A stretch of DNA of 53,873 nt from an uncultured Clostridia bacterium (GCA_947625765.1 CANQPP010000013.1:1-53873); one strand, 5' to 3'. Shown: positions 7,931 to 15,996, numbered from the stretch's first letter. Numbers and translations are program-made. Notes: generated by a model from the letters alone, not told the origin.

Positions 7931-8599
7931 ATGGATCAGCTGGAGCAGAACGTATTGGAGCTGCGCCGGCGGCTGGACGAGGCCGCGGGCGGCAGGCCCT
8001 ACACGCTCCTGGCGGCCTCCAAGACCCAGCCGGCGGAGCTCATCAACCGCCTGCCTGCGCTGGGCATCTACGATTACGGGGAGAACCGCGTGCAGGAGTG
8101 GGTGGAAAAAAGTGAAAAAATTGATGAAAAACTGCGATATCACCACATTGGCAGGTTGCAAAGAAACAAAATAAAGTATATAATAAGGAAAATCCATATG
8201 ATCCATTCCGTGGATCAGCTTCCACTGGCGTGCGCGCTGGACAGCGCGGCCGCCGCCGCGGGCCGCAGGGTGGACATCCTTCTGCAGGTCAACCCCGCGG
8301 GGGAGGTGCAGAAGGGCGGCGTTTCCCTGCAGGAGCTGCCAAGGCTCTACGAGGCCTGCATGGCCCTGCCTTCCATCCGCGTGCGGGGACTTATGTGCAT
8401 GGCGCCCCTGACGGAGGACGAAAAACTCATCCACGGCGTGTTCGCCAAGGCCAGGCGCGCCTTCGACGAGCTGCGCAGCGGCGACCCCTGCCTGGATACC
8501 CTCTCCATGGGCATGAGCGGGGACGCGCACATCGCCCTGCAGGAAGGATCCACGCTGGTACGCATAGGGACCTCGCTCTTTGGAAAAAGGAGCTTGTAA
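7931..8599 (+). CDS. yggS: YggS family PLP-binding protein
   Basis: A 222-residue single-domain TIM-barrel protein. The PLP lysine lies in L-L-A-A-S-K-T-Q (about 25-32), G-E-N-R-V-Q-E-W at about 51-58, and H-H-I-G-R-L-Q-R-N-K at about 74-83 are all family hallmarks. S-M-G-M-S-G-D near residue 195 binds the phosphate. YggS (PLPBP, YlmE in Bacillus) controls vitamin B6 and amino acid balance and has no known catalysis. It lies in the usual place directly before sepF. Its stop codon overlaps the -35 box of an internal promoter. Confidence 0.95.
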   Translation: MDQLEQNVLELRRRLDEAAGGRPYTLLAASKTQPAELINRLPALGIYDYGENRVQEWVEKSEKIDEKLRYHHIGRLQRNKIKYIIRKIHMIHSVDQLPLACALDSAAAAAGRRVDILLQVNPAGEVQKGGVSLQELPRLYEACMALPSIRVRGLMCMAPLTEDEKLIHGVFAKARRAFDELRSGDPCLDTLSMGMSGDAHIALQEGSTLVRIGTSLFGKRSL

Positions 8600-8622
8600 A
8601 ATAACAGGGAATTGGATATAAT
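8594..8622 (+). promoter_or_regulatory. Internal promoter in front of sepF
   Basis: TTGTAA (8594-8599, ending in the yggS stop codon), 17-base spacer, TATAAT (8617-8622). It would let sepF and the genes behind it be expressed independently of the upstream genes. Confidence 0.75.
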
Positions 8623-8670
8623 GTTATATGGGGTGACGCCAAGCTTCCCTGGGAAGGAGAGTTGACTGCA

Positions 8671-9222
8671 TTGGCCGGTAGATTCATGAACAAGGTCCTC
8701 AACACCATCGGGTGGGAAAGCGAGCCCGCCGAGGATACCGCGCAGGATTACGAGTACGAGGAGGAAGAGCCTGTGGCACGTCGTTCCAATTACCGCCGCG
8801 ACGACCGTGACGACCAGTCCGATTACGACCGCTACCAGGACGATCGCGGGTACGACGATTATCAGGATGACTACCAGAACGACAGCGACTACCGCCGCTC
8901 CTACGATTCCAAGATCGTGTCCCATCCCGCCGCGGCCGCTGCCCCCAAGCATCGCATGATGATCTATCAGCTGGCCAACTACGAGGATTCCCGCGATGTG
9001 ATCGACGACCTGCTGGAGGAGCGCTCCGTGCTCATCAACCTGGAGACGCTGCAGCTGGAAGAGGCCCAGAGGATCATCGACACGCTGATCGGCGCCTGCT
9101 ACGCCATCAACGCCACCATCAAGAAGGCCGCGGCGCAGACCTACCTGCTGGCCCCCTCCACCGTGGAGATCGCCGGCACCTACGCCGAGGACAACAAGAC
9201 GCGCACCATCTTCAACAACTGA
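8671..9222 (+). CDS. sepF: Cell division protein SepF
   Basis: A protein of about 183 residues. It has an N-terminal amphipathic membrane-binding helix (M-N-K-V-L-N-T-I-G-W), a low-complexity acidic linker rich in Asp, Tyr and Arg, and the C-terminal SepF core of about 80 residues starting at K-I-V-S-H-P and including the D-V-I-D-D-L-L and V-L-I-N-L-E motifs. SepF ties FtsZ filaments to the membrane and shapes the septum. Three starts are possible: TTG 8662 (only two bases after AAGGAG), TTG 8671 (eleven bases) and ATG 8686. I chose 8671 because it gives the common M-A-G... beginning, but this is uncertain. Confidence 0.93.
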   Translation: MAGRFMNKVLNTIGWESEPAEDTAQDYEYEEEEPVARRSNYRRDDRDDQSDYDRYQDDRGYDDYQDDYQNDSDYRRSYDSKIVSHPAAAAAPKHRMMIYQLANYEDSRDVIDDLLEERSVLINLETLQLEEAQRIIDTLIGACYAINATIKKAAAQTYLLAPSTVEIAGTYAEDNKTRTIFNN

Positions 9223-9230
9223 GGAGTTCC

Positions 9231-9530
9231 GTGGCAAGAATATTCAGCATTGCCTTTTATGTGATCTACACCGTACTGGAAGTGCTCAAGTACGCGCTGA
9301 TCATCCGCGCGGTCATGAGCTGGTTCGTTTCGCCCTTCAACCGCTTTTACCGCATACTGCAGAGGCTGACCGAACCCATGATCGCCCCCTTCCGCCCGCT
9401 GTCGATGCGCATCGCCGGCGGCAGGCTCCCGATCGACTTATCCCCCCTGTTCGCCTTCTTTGCGCTGTATCTTTTGCAGAGCCTCGTGACATTTGCCCAG
9501 AACATCGTCTTCCGGGCGATGTACTTCTAA
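9231..9530 (+). CDS. yggT: YggT family membrane protein
   Basis: A 99-residue protein with two hydrophobic segments (about 5-28 and 70-93) separated by the family motif region with P-F-N-R-F-Y-R and T-E-P-M-I-A-P-F-R-P. The start is GTG at 9231 with GAGGA four bases upstream, only eight bases after sepF. YggT/YlmG proteins are encoded in division clusters of many bacteria and in plastids, and seem to help distribute membrane or nucleoid; the molecular action is not known. Confidence 0.93.
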   Translation: MARIFSIAFYVIYTVLEVLKYALIIRAVMSWFVSPFNRFYRILQRLTEPMIAPFRPLSMRIAGGRLPIDLSPLFAFFALYLLQSLVTFAQNIVFRAMYF

Positions 9531-9536
9531 GGGCCG

Positions 9537-10304
9537 ATGGCGGAGGACAGGCAGCGGGAGCGGGAAAAGCTCCAAAGACAATTTGAGGAGCTCTGCGTCC
9601 GTGCGGGGCGCGGCGCCCAGGTCTCATCTAAATTTTTAAGCCCTGACGCGGCGCAAAGGTTATGCGGCCTGGCGGCGCGCCAGGGCCTGCTTTGTTTCCG
9701 CTACGGCGGAGGCGAAAACGCGGAACGCAGCTTGTGCGTCCTGTGCCCGGAGGACTTCGGCGGGGCGGACGAGAGCAGCGTTCCCATTTGTGTGCTCAAA
9801 GTGCGCTTTGACCCGCGCTTCGGCTCCTTCGGCCACCGCGACCTGCTGGGCGCCATCCTGGGCCTGCAGATCGAGCGGGACTGCGTGGGGGATCTGCGCA
9901 TACTGGAAGGGAAGGCCTACGCGGCGGTGTACAAGCCCATGGCCGCCTTCCTCTGCGACAACCTGCGGGAAGTGGGCCGCGTGAGCGTCAGGACCGAGCT
10001 CACGGACGAGCCCCTGCCGCCGCCCCCGGAGGGGAAGAAGGAGCGGGTGAACGTGCCCTCCCTGCGATTGGACGCGTGCCTGCAGCAGGTGCTGCGCTTA
10101 TCCCGCGCCAAGGCCCAGGAGCTGGTGCGCGCAGGCCGCGTGCAGCGCAACTGGGAGGAGGAGACGCGCACCGACGCCTCTTTGGAGGCCGGGGACATGG
10201 TCTCCGTGCGGGGCGTGGGCCGCTTCCGCATACTGGAAAAGATGGGCGAGAGCCGCAAGAACAGGCTGTTCATCGAGGTGGAGACCTTCCTTTCCAAATC
10301 GTGA
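9537..10304 (+). CDS. ylmH: YlmH family RNA-binding protein
   Basis: A 255-residue protein with the YlmH N-terminal domain (including F-G-H-R-D-L-L-G-A-I-L-G-L at about 98-110 and the following D-L-R-I-L) and a C-terminal S4 RNA-binding domain (about 178-245; S-L-R-L-D-A-C-L, A-K-A-Q-E-L-V-R-A-G-R-V). YlmH binds stalled 50S subunits carrying peptidyl-tRNA in Firmicutes. The ATG overlaps the end of the yggT unit (six bases between). In most Firmicutes divIVA is the next gene; here a 104-residue gene and two repeats intervene. Confidence 0.93.
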   Translation: MAEDRQREREKLQRQFEELCVRAGRGAQVSSKFLSPDAAQRLCGLAARQGLLCFRYGGGENAERSLCVLCPEDFGGADESSVPICVLKVRFDPRFGSFGHRDLLGAILGLQIERDCVGDLRILEGKAYAAVYKPMAAFLCDNLREVGRVSVRTELTDEPLPPPPEGKKERVNVPSLRLDACLQQVLRLSRAKAQELVRAGRVQRNWEEETRTDASLEAGDMVSVRGVGRFRILEKMGESRKNRLFIEVETFLSKS

Positions 10305-10340
10305 AGGAGCGCCGATGCGGGGGACATGTGGAGGCCAAAG

Positions 10341-10655
10341 ATGCTGTTAGAGATCAGGAATGACGGGGTCTGGTACCATGGCTCCAATGTACGGTTTGCC
10401 GTCTTGAAGCAGGGCAGCACGATCACACAATGGAAAGCGCTGGCGGAGGCTTTTTCCCACAAGCCGACCGTTTTGTGCTGCGACGACGATGGGAAAATAT
10501 CCCATAACGGCATCGAAAAAGGGTACTTATATGTGATCGACGAACCCGTAAAGGTCGGCGTCGATGTTTATCCGCATCCGAGGACGACACTGGAAACAAA
10601 TGCGGAATTTCTTACGGCAAGGCCGCTGAAGGTAAAAATGATCGAAGGATCATGA
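10341..10655 (+). CDS. Small Arr/ADP-ribosyltransferase-fold-like protein (tentative)
   Basis: A 104-residue protein of unassigned family. It starts near residue 12 with W-Y-H-G-S, continues with G-S-T-I-T and A-E-A-F-S-H-K-P, then G-Y-L-Y-V-I-D-E-P near 67-75 and N-A-E-F-L-T-x-R-P-L-K-V towards the end. The order Y-H-G-S/T, an amphipathic segment, (x)-Y-V-x-E/D-P, then a terminal R-x-L-x-V strand matches the pattern of rifampin ADP-ribosyltransferase (Arr) and related ART folds. This is pattern matching by eye. The ATG has GGAGG six bases upstream. Its base composition is lower in GC than its neighbours, and it interrupts the conserved ylmH-divIVA order, so recent gain is plausible. Confidence 0.5.
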   Translation: MLLEIRNDGVWYHGSNVRFAVLKQGSTITQWKALAEAFSHKPTVLCCDDDGKISHNGIEKGYLYVIDEPVKVGVDVYPHPRTTLETNAEFLTARPLKVKMIEGS

Positions 10656-10677
10656 GGAGCTTTAAAGAGGCGGACGG

Positions 10678-10705
10678 TTGTTTTTCTTAAAATTTACGGT
10701 ATAAT
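10678..10705 (+). promoter_or_regulatory. Promoter at the edge of repeat copy 1, upstream of divIVA
   Basis: TTGTTT (10678-10683), 16-base spacer, TATAAT (10700-10705). The -10 lies inside the first 85-bp repeat. The second repeat repeats the TATAAT at 10825-10830 without an obvious -35. Confidence 0.6.
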
Positions 10706-10782
10706 ATCTTCGCAGACTTACTTCGTAAGTCCCAAAAGCTCCGCTTTTGCTGCGGCGTTTGCCGCAGGCTCGATATTGACGG
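10698..10782 (+). repeat. 85-bp hairpin-rich repeat, copy 1
   Basis: Starts with GGTATAATATCTTCGCAG and ends with CTCGATATTGACGG. It contains three short hairpins in series: ACTTAC/GTAAGT, AAAAGC/GCTTTT and CTGCGGC/GCCGCAG. The second copy is at 10823-10908. Confidence 0.85.
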
Positions 10783-10786
10783 CCTC

Positions 10787-10820
10787 GCAAAAATGTCCTT
10801 GCAAGCAAACATTTTTGCTC
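10787..10820. repeat. Inverted repeat between the two 85-bp copies
   Basis: GCAAAAATGT and ACATTTTTGC form a perfect 10-bp stem around a loop that itself contains the palindrome CTTGCAAG. It lies between the two direct repeats. Confidence 0.7.
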
Positions 10821-10822
10821 GT

Positions 10823-10908
10823 GGTATAATATCTTCGCAGACTTAACTATGTAAGTCCCAAAAGCTACACTTTTGCTGCGGCATTCGCCGCAGGCTCGAT
10901 ATTGACGG
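10823..10908 (+). repeat. 85-bp hairpin-rich repeat, copy 2
   Basis: Same order of elements as 10698-10782 with about nine differences. The third hairpin stem (CTGCGGC/GCCGCAG) is unchanged while its loop differs; the first two hairpins are weakened. It ends 35 bases before the divIVA start codon. Confidence 0.85.
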
Positions 10909-10943
10909 GAAGGCGCAGCGAGACGCTGCAAGGAGGAGTTCGC

Positions 10944-11504
10944 ATGATCACTTCCGCACAGATCCACGACAAGGAATTTGAGCGCAGGTTCCGTGGGTAC
11001 GACGAGGGCGAGGTGGACCAGTACCTGGATCAGCTGGCCGCCTATATCGACAACCTGGCCCAGGAGAACAAGGAGCTGCGCGAGAAGCTGAAGGTGACGA
11101 ACGACCAGCTCACCTATATGAAGAACCTGGAGGATACGCTGCGCGACACCCTGGTGACCGCCCAGCGCAGCGCCGAGGAGACCAACCGCGCCGCCAACGC
11201 CAAGGCCGAGGAGATCGTTTCTGCCGCCAACGAGGAGGCCAAGCGCATCGTGCAGAAGGCCCAGGCGGAGACCGCGGCCGCCAAGAAGCAGATCGACGAG
11301 CTGCAGCGGCAGGCCAGCGTGTACCGCTCCAACTTCCGCATGCTGATGCAGGCCCAGCTGCAGATCTTAGACGACAGCGCCTTGGGCCGCGAAAAGGGCG
11401 AGAACGCGGAGGAGGGCACAAAGAGGCGCGGCCTTCTGTACGACGAGCCGCTCAACAACATCCGCAGGCCCCAGGCCGCACAGGAGGAAAACAGCGCCGT
11501 ATGA
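10944..11504 (+). CDS. divIVA: DivIVA domain protein
   Basis: A 186-residue protein. The first 60 residues form the DivIVA lipid-binding domain (I-H-D-K-E-F-x-R-R-F-R-G-Y-D-E-G-E-V-D and Y-L-D-Q-L), followed by a long coiled-coil (about 35-140) with E-E-A-K-R-I-V-Q-K-A. DivIVA senses negative membrane curvature at poles and septa and recruits division or sporulation partners. The frame is open further upstream, but ATG 10944 is preceded by AAGGAGGAG six bases away and gives the canonical N-terminus. lspA overlaps its stop by four bases. Confidence 0.94.
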   Translation: MITSAQIHDKEFERRFRGYDEGEVDQYLDQLAAYIDNLAQENKELREKLKVTNDQLTYMKNLEDTLRDTLVTAQRSAEETNRAANAKAEEIVSAANEEAKRIVQKAQAETAAAKKQIDELQRQASVYRSNFRMLMQAQLQILDDSALGREKGENAEEGTKRRGLLYDEPLNNIRRPQAAQEENSAV

Positions 11505-12004
11505 ACCTTGTGTTGATCCTCATCTCCGCCGGATCTTTCCTGATCGACAGGCTGGTGAAATACTGGGCACGGACGGACCTCAAGGCCTCCGACGCGTCCC
11601 TGCCGCTGTGGAGGGGCGTGTTCCAGTTCACCTACATGGAGAACCGCGGCGCTGCCTTCGGGATGCTGCAGGGGCGCTTCTGGCTGTTCTTTGTCCTGAC
11701 GCTGGGCGTTTGCGGCTACATCGTCTTTAAGCTGTTCATTTCCAGGAACAAGCTGCCGCGCACGCCTTCCGTCGCCCTGGCGCTGATCCTGGGCGGCGCG
11801 CTGGGCAACTTCTACGACCGGCTGGTGTACGGCTACGTCGTGGACATGTTCGACTTCTGCCTCATCCACTTCGCGGTGTTCAACTTTGCGGACAGCTGCG
11901 TGGTGGTGGGCACGCTGCTGTTCTGCCTGTGGGCCTTGCTGCTGGAGGGAAGAAAGGAGCGGTGGCCAAAAGCCGCCGGGGACCCGGATGGAGACGATCG
12001 TTAA
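11501..12004 (+). CDS. lspA: Lipoprotein signal peptidase (signal peptidase II)
   Basis: A 167-residue polytopic membrane protease with four hydrophobic segments. Family motifs are N-R-G-A-A-F-G (48-54), G-N-F-Y-D-R-L (102-108), V-V-D-M-F-D-F (113-119) and F-N-F-A-D-S (127-132); the catalytic aspartates should be D115 and D131. It cleaves the signal peptide of diacylglyceryl-modified prolipoproteins, such as the solute-binding protein at 42712. The ATG overlaps the divIVA stop (ATGA). The C-terminal tail is charged and overlaps the next gene by 17 bases. Confidence 0.97.
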   Translation: MNLVLILISAGSFLIDRLVKYWARTDLKASDASLPLWRGVFQFTYMENRGAAFGMLQGRFWLFFVLTLGVCGYIVFKLFISRNKLPRTPSVALALILGGALGNFYDRLVYGYVVDMFDFCLIHFAVFNFADSCVVVGTLLFCLWALLLEGRKERWPKAAGDPDGDDR

Positions 12005-12896
12005 AACCGTGACCGCCGCTGACGAAGGCATCCGCTTGGATGCCTTTTTGTCTAAGGAAAGCGGCCTGACCCGCTCAAAGGTCCAGCGCCTGCTGGAGCA
12101 GGGCCTCTGCCAGCTCAACGGAAAGCCCCCCGAAAAGGCGGGGCAGAAGCTGCGCTGCGGCGACGAGGTGCGCCTTGCCTGCCCGCCGCCCGAGCCCATG
12201 CAGGCCGCGGCCACGGAGATGGACTTAAACGTGGTGTTCGAGGACGAGCAGCTGCTGGTGGTCAACAAGCCCCGGGGGCTGGTGGTGCACCCCGCGGCGG
12301 GCCACTGGGAGGACACGCTGGTCAACGGCCTTCTCTACCGGGAGGAGAGCCTCTCCGGCCTGGGCGGGGAGCTCAGACCCGGCATCGTGCACAGGCTGGA
12401 CAAGGACACAACGGGCCTGCTGGTGGTGGCCAAGACGGACCTTGCGCACCTCTCCCTTGCCGAGCAGATCGCGGTGCATAGCGCGGGCCGGGAGTACCTG
12501 GCGCTGGCGGAGGGCCGCTTTTCCCAGGACGAGGGCGTGGTGGACAAGCCCATCGGCCGGGACCGCCACGACCGCAAGCGCATGGCCGTGGACCCGGAAG
12601 GAAGGCCCGCGCGCACCCACTACAAGGTGGAAAAGCGCTTTGAGAGGACCACGCTGCTCTCTCTGAAGCTGGAGACGGGCCGCACGCACCAGATCCGCGT
12701 GCACCTGCGCAGCCTGGGCCACCCGGTCTGCGGGGACCCCATCTACGGCTTCCAGAAGTCCGGCGCGGGCAGCTGCCCGCTGATGCTCCACGCCTGCCGC
12801 CTGCGCCTGCGCCACCCGGTCACCGGAGAGGAGCTCTGCTTCCAGGCCGACCCGCCGGAGGACTTTCTGCAGGTGCTCAAGAAACAGAGGGTCTGA
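11988..12896 (+). CDS. rluD: RluD-like large-subunit pseudouridine synthase
   Basis: A 302-residue RluA-family enzyme. It has an S4 domain (about 12-72; R-L-D-A-F-L, V-Q-R-L-L-E-Q-G), the catalytic H-R-L-D-K-D-T-T-G (about 133-141, nucleophile Asp136), and L-E-T-G-R-T-H-Q-I-R-V-H-L at about 224-236. The lspA-rluD order is typical of Firmicutes (YlyB in Bacillus), where the enzyme modifies 23S rRNA. ATG 11988 lies inside the end of lspA, which implies translational coupling; the open frame further upstream is only the shadow of lspA. Confidence 0.94.
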   Translation: METIVKTVTAADEGIRLDAFLSKESGLTRSKVQRLLEQGLCQLNGKPPEKAGQKLRCGDEVRLACPPPEPMQAAATEMDLNVVFEDEQLLVVNKPRGLVVHPAAGHWEDTLVNGLLYREESLSGLGGELRPGIVHRLDKDTTGLLVVAKTDLAHLSLAEQIAVHSAGREYLALAEGRFSQDEGVVDKPIGRDRHDRKRMAVDPEGRPARTHYKVEKRFERTTLLSLKLETGRTHQIRVHLRSLGHPVCGDPIYGFQKSGAGSCPLMLHACRLRLRHPVTGEELCFQADPPEDFLQVLKKQRV

Positions 12897-12999
12897 AGGG
12901 GAGATGTGCGCATTTGAGGCCCCGCAGCCGCTTTTGCAGGTGCTCAAAAACAGCGGTTTTATAAGAAGTATATGCGCATCAAAGGCCCCGCGGCCGTTG
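12866..12999 (+). repeat. 67-bp imperfect tandem duplication at the 3' end of rluD
   Basis: TGCAGGTGCTCAA occurs at 12868 and 12935, and TGCGCAT followed by GAGGCCCCGCAGCCG / AAGGCCCCGCGGCCG at 12906 and 12973, both with an offset of 67. The first unit covers the last codons of rluD and its stop; the second is non-coding. Confidence 0.75.
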
Positions 13000-13025
13000 C
13001 GGCGGGGGAGAGATTTTGCTATACT
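12997..13025 (+). promoter_or_regulatory. Promoter of the enolase-superfamily gene
   Basis: TTGCGG (12997-13002), 17-base spacer, TATACT (13020-13025) with TGC before it (extended -10). A short stem AACGCC/GGCGTT follows in the leader. Confidence 0.7.
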
Positions 13026-13086
13026 AAATAACGCATAAAACGCCCGCATAAAGAAGCAGGCGTTGGAAGAAGGAGGAAGACAGAAT

Positions 13087-14199
13087 ATGAAGATCACATC
13101 GGTGCGCTCGGTATTCAGCGGCATCAACCACTATGTGGTCGTGGAAACGGATGAGGGCCTGCGCGGCCTTGGCGAGGCGACGCTCAACACCCGCCAGCTG
13201 GCCGTGGACGGCGTCATCCGCCACCTGGACGAGTACCTGCGCGGCAAGGACCCGCTGCGCAGCGGCTTCCTGTGGCAGGACATCTACCGGGGCACCTTCT
13301 GGCGGGGCGGCCCGGTGCTGCAGGCCGCGCTGTCCGGGCTGGACATCGCCCTGTGGGACTTAAAAGGCAAGGCTTTTAATGCGCCCGTGTATCAGCTGCT
13401 GGGCGGCCGCTGCCGCGATAAGATCCGCCTGTACCGGGGGATCGGCGGCCGGGACGAAAAGGAAGCAGGGGAGAGCCTGGAGGCGGCGCTCAAGGCCGGG
13501 TACAAGGCCGTGCGCATCTGCCCCCACGACATCCTGGACAACGGCGCCTACGACCAGAACATACAGGTGCGCATGAGCGAAAAGTGGATGCGCTTCTACC
13601 GGCAGGAGGCCGGGGAGGATGTGGACATCGTGTTCGAGTGCCACACCCGCTTGAGCCCCGCCTACGCCACGGAGCTCTGCCGCCGCCTGGAGCCCTACCA
13701 TCCCTTCTTCGTGGAGGACCCCCTGCGCGCGGACAGCCCCGAGGCCTTCCGCTCCCTGCGCGAGCGCACGGGCGTGGCGCTGGGCACGGGCGAGAAGTTC
13801 GGCGCCAAGTGGGACTACCGCTGCCTGATCGAGAACGACCTGATCGACTACATCCGCACGGACATCTGCAACTGCGGCGGCGTGACGGAGATGGTCAAGA
13901 TCGCCGCGATGGGCGAGACGCACTACATGCACATGGTGCCCCACGGCGTGCCGCTGGCCGGGATGATAGCGCAGCTGCACTGCGACCTGGCCATGGCCAA
14001 CTTCCACACCCAGGAGAACTGGCTGCCCGAGACGCCGCCGGAACACCTAAGGTGCGAGTACGAGGTGAAGGACGGCTTTGCCACCTTCCCGGACAAGCCC
14101 GGCCTTGGCATCGAGCTGGTCGAAGATAAGGTGCAGCCCTTCGAGATGCGCGAGCATCCCCACTGGCGCGCCTCCGACGGCAGCGTGCAGGACTGGTAA
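13087..14199 (+). CDS. Mandelate racemase/muconate lactonizing enzyme family (acid-sugar dehydratase-like)
   Basis: A 370-residue enolase-superfamily protein with the N-terminal capping domain and a barrel. A-L-S-G-L-D-I-A-L-W-D-L-K-G is at about 87-100. Metal ligands appear as E in V-F-E-C-H (about 183), E in F-V-E-D-P (about 209) and E in G-T-G-E-K-F (about 235); H-M-V-P-H-G near 283-288 contributes the catalytic His. The E-x-H and G-T-G-E signatures point to the D-galactonate/mannonate dehydratase group that dehydrates sugar acids; the first ligand is Glu rather than the common Asp. ATG 13087 has AAGAAGGAGG eight bases upstream. Substrate is unknown. Confidence 0.85.
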   Translation: MKITSVRSVFSGINHYVVVETDEGLRGLGEATLNTRQLAVDGVIRHLDEYLRGKDPLRSGFLWQDIYRGTFWRGGPVLQAALSGLDIALWDLKGKAFNAPVYQLLGGRCRDKIRLYRGIGGRDEKEAGESLEAALKAGYKAVRICPHDILDNGAYDQNIQVRMSEKWMRFYRQEAGEDVDIVFECHTRLSPAYATELCRRLEPYHPFFVEDPLRADSPEAFRSLRERTGVALGTGEKFGAKWDYRCLIENDLIDYIRTDICNCGGVTEMVKIAAMGETHYMHMVPHGVPLAGMIAQLHCDLAMANFHTQENWLPETPPEHLRCEYEVKDGFATFPDKPGLGIELVEDKVQPFEMREHPHWRASDGSVQDW

Positions 14200-14257
14200 G
14201 ACAAAAAGAGGCCCCGTGCGGGCGAGAGAGACAGAAAAAAAGGAGGCGAAAAGGTGC

Positions 14258-15931
14258 ATGGACGAGGACCGGGTGCTGCCCTTTGAAGCGGACAGCCGCT
14301 TCTTTCACAGGCGGGCGGTGCGCTCCATCGACAAGCAGGACTACCTGACCGCGCTCCGGCACCTGCGCCGCGCCCAGGAAATGGACCCGCAGGATGCGCA
14401 GATCGCCCTGGACCTGGCGGACGCCTACGCCCGCATGGGGCTGTACGAAATGGCCAACGTGGAGCTGGAGCTGCTCCTGGGTCGGGACGACTGCCCGGAG
14501 GAGACCAACTTCGCCATCGGCTGCAACTACATGGCCATGGGCGACTATGCCCAGGCGTACAGCTGCTTCGCCGCCTACCTGAGCGACTATCCCAGGGGCG
14601 AGTTCAGCGACATGGCCCAGGACGGCATCGCCCAGATCGAGGAATCCGAGATGGAGGACGGCATCGACCGGGAGCTGGAAGCCCTGGCCGAGCAGGGGAA
14701 GGCGGCCCTGGACTGCGGGGACGCGGAGAGGGCCGCCCAGCTCCTTTCCCAGGTGCTGGAAAAGGACCCCTCCCTGCTGTATGTGCGCAACAACCTGGCG
14801 CTTGCCTACATGTGCATGGAGGACAACGTGCAGGCCTGGAAGCAGCTCAACCTCATTTTGCAGGAGGACGGGGCCAACGTGCACGCCTGCTGCAACGCCG
14901 CGCTGCTCTTAAACGCCGAGGGCCTGCGCGACAAGGCCGCCGCCTACATGGACCGGCTGGACCCCGAGCGCATGGAGGAGCTGGACGAGCTCTACAAATA
15001 CTGCCTGACCGTGGCGGAAATGAAGAACGACCAGAAGCTGCTGGCGGGGCTCAAGTGCCTGCTGCTGCTCTGCCCCTACGAGACCAGCATGCTGTACCTG
15101 TACGGCCTGTGCCTCTACAACCAGGGGCGGCGGCAGGAGGCGGCGCGGGTGCTGGAAAAGCTGATGGCCATAGAGCCCAGCAACGTGATGGCAAGGGACG
15201 TTTTGCGCTACTGCGCGGAGGATTACGAGGGGGAGCGGCCCCAAGAACTTCCCTACATCTTCGATTACAGCGACGAGGTCATAGAGGACCTGGAACAGAT
15301 GATGAGCGGGATCGTGGCCCTCTATCCTGACCACGAGGCGATGGATAAGAGCCTGCACGAGCACAGGGACCAGATGGACGCGGCGCTGCTGGGCGACGAC
15401 GAGCTGGTGGAGCAGGCGCTGCTCGTCCTGGGCACCGCAGGCGGGCCGCTGGCCGAGCAGATGTTGCGCCGGCTGCTGCTCTCGGTGACCCATTCCTCCG
15501 AGATCAAGCGCGGCGTGGTGGACTGCCTGTTGGCCATCGGCGCGCCTGCGCCCTACATCGGCTACATCGACGGGCACATCGTGCGTGTGCAGCGAGAGGC
15601 GCTGACCTTCCGCGTCGCGCCGCCCAAGGCCTACGCCCAGTTCCTGAACGAGATGATGCAGGAGATGGAGAAGCGCTATGGACCGGGACAGCCCGCGGCC
15701 TACGGCCTGCAGCTGTGGGTGTGCTATTTGAACTCCCTGAACGGCCGCTATCCGCCCCTGCGCGACAAGGCGGCCTGGCTGGCCGCGACCTGCATGATCT
15801 TCGAGGAGGACGTGCTGGGCCAGAAGCCGGACCTTAAGGAGACCGCCGAGCGGGAGGGCTGCACGCAGAGAACGCTTCTGATGCGCATGCGCAGGCTGTA
15901 TTCCGCCGCGATGGACATGGAAGAGGAATAG
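14258..15931 (+). CDS. Tetratricopeptide repeat protein
   Basis: A 557-residue soluble protein. TPR-like helical pairs run from about residue 20 to 125 (A-L-R-H-L-R-R-A-Q-E-M-D-P-Q, then A-Y-A-R-M-G-L-Y-E-M-A) and resume at about 150-320 (A-A-Q-L-L-S-Q-V-L-E-K-D-P, then Y-G-L-C-L-Y-N-Q-G-R-R-Q-E-A). The C-terminal 200 residues are not recognised; the final 30 (E-R-E-G-C-T-Q-R-T-L-L-M-R-M-R-R-L) look like a helix-turn-helix. There is no signal peptide or membrane segment. ATG 14258 is preceded by AAGGAGG. It likely serves as a scaffold; partners could be the proteins encoded directly downstream. Confidence 0.82.
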   Translation: MDEDRVLPFEADSRFFHRRAVRSIDKQDYLTALRHLRRAQEMDPQDAQIALDLADAYARMGLYEMANVELELLLGRDDCPEETNFAIGCNYMAMGDYAQAYSCFAAYLSDYPRGEFSDMAQDGIAQIEESEMEDGIDRELEALAEQGKAALDCGDAERAAQLLSQVLEKDPSLLYVRNNLALAYMCMEDNVQAWKQLNLILQEDGANVHACCNAALLLNAEGLRDKAAAYMDRLDPERMEELDELYKYCLTVAEMKNDQKLLAGLKCLLLLCPYETSMLYLYGLCLYNQGRRQEAARVLEKLMAIEPSNVMARDVLRYCAEDYEGERPQELPYIFDYSDEVIEDLEQMMSGIVALYPDHEAMDKSLHEHRDQMDAALLGDDELVEQALLVLGTAGGPLAEQMLRRLLLSVTHSSEIKRGVVDCLLAIGAPAPYIGYIDGHIVRVQREALTFRVAPPKAYAQFLNEMMQEMEKRYGPGQPAAYGLQLWVCYLNSLNGRYPPLRDKAAWLAATCMIFEEDVLGQKPDLKETAEREGCTQRTLLMRMRRLYSAAMDMEEE

Positions 15932-15996
15932 GACTTTAAGCAAAACCGCGCCGGAGGAGAAGAGCCGGGAAGCGGTCACGATAGGGGGAAAACGGG

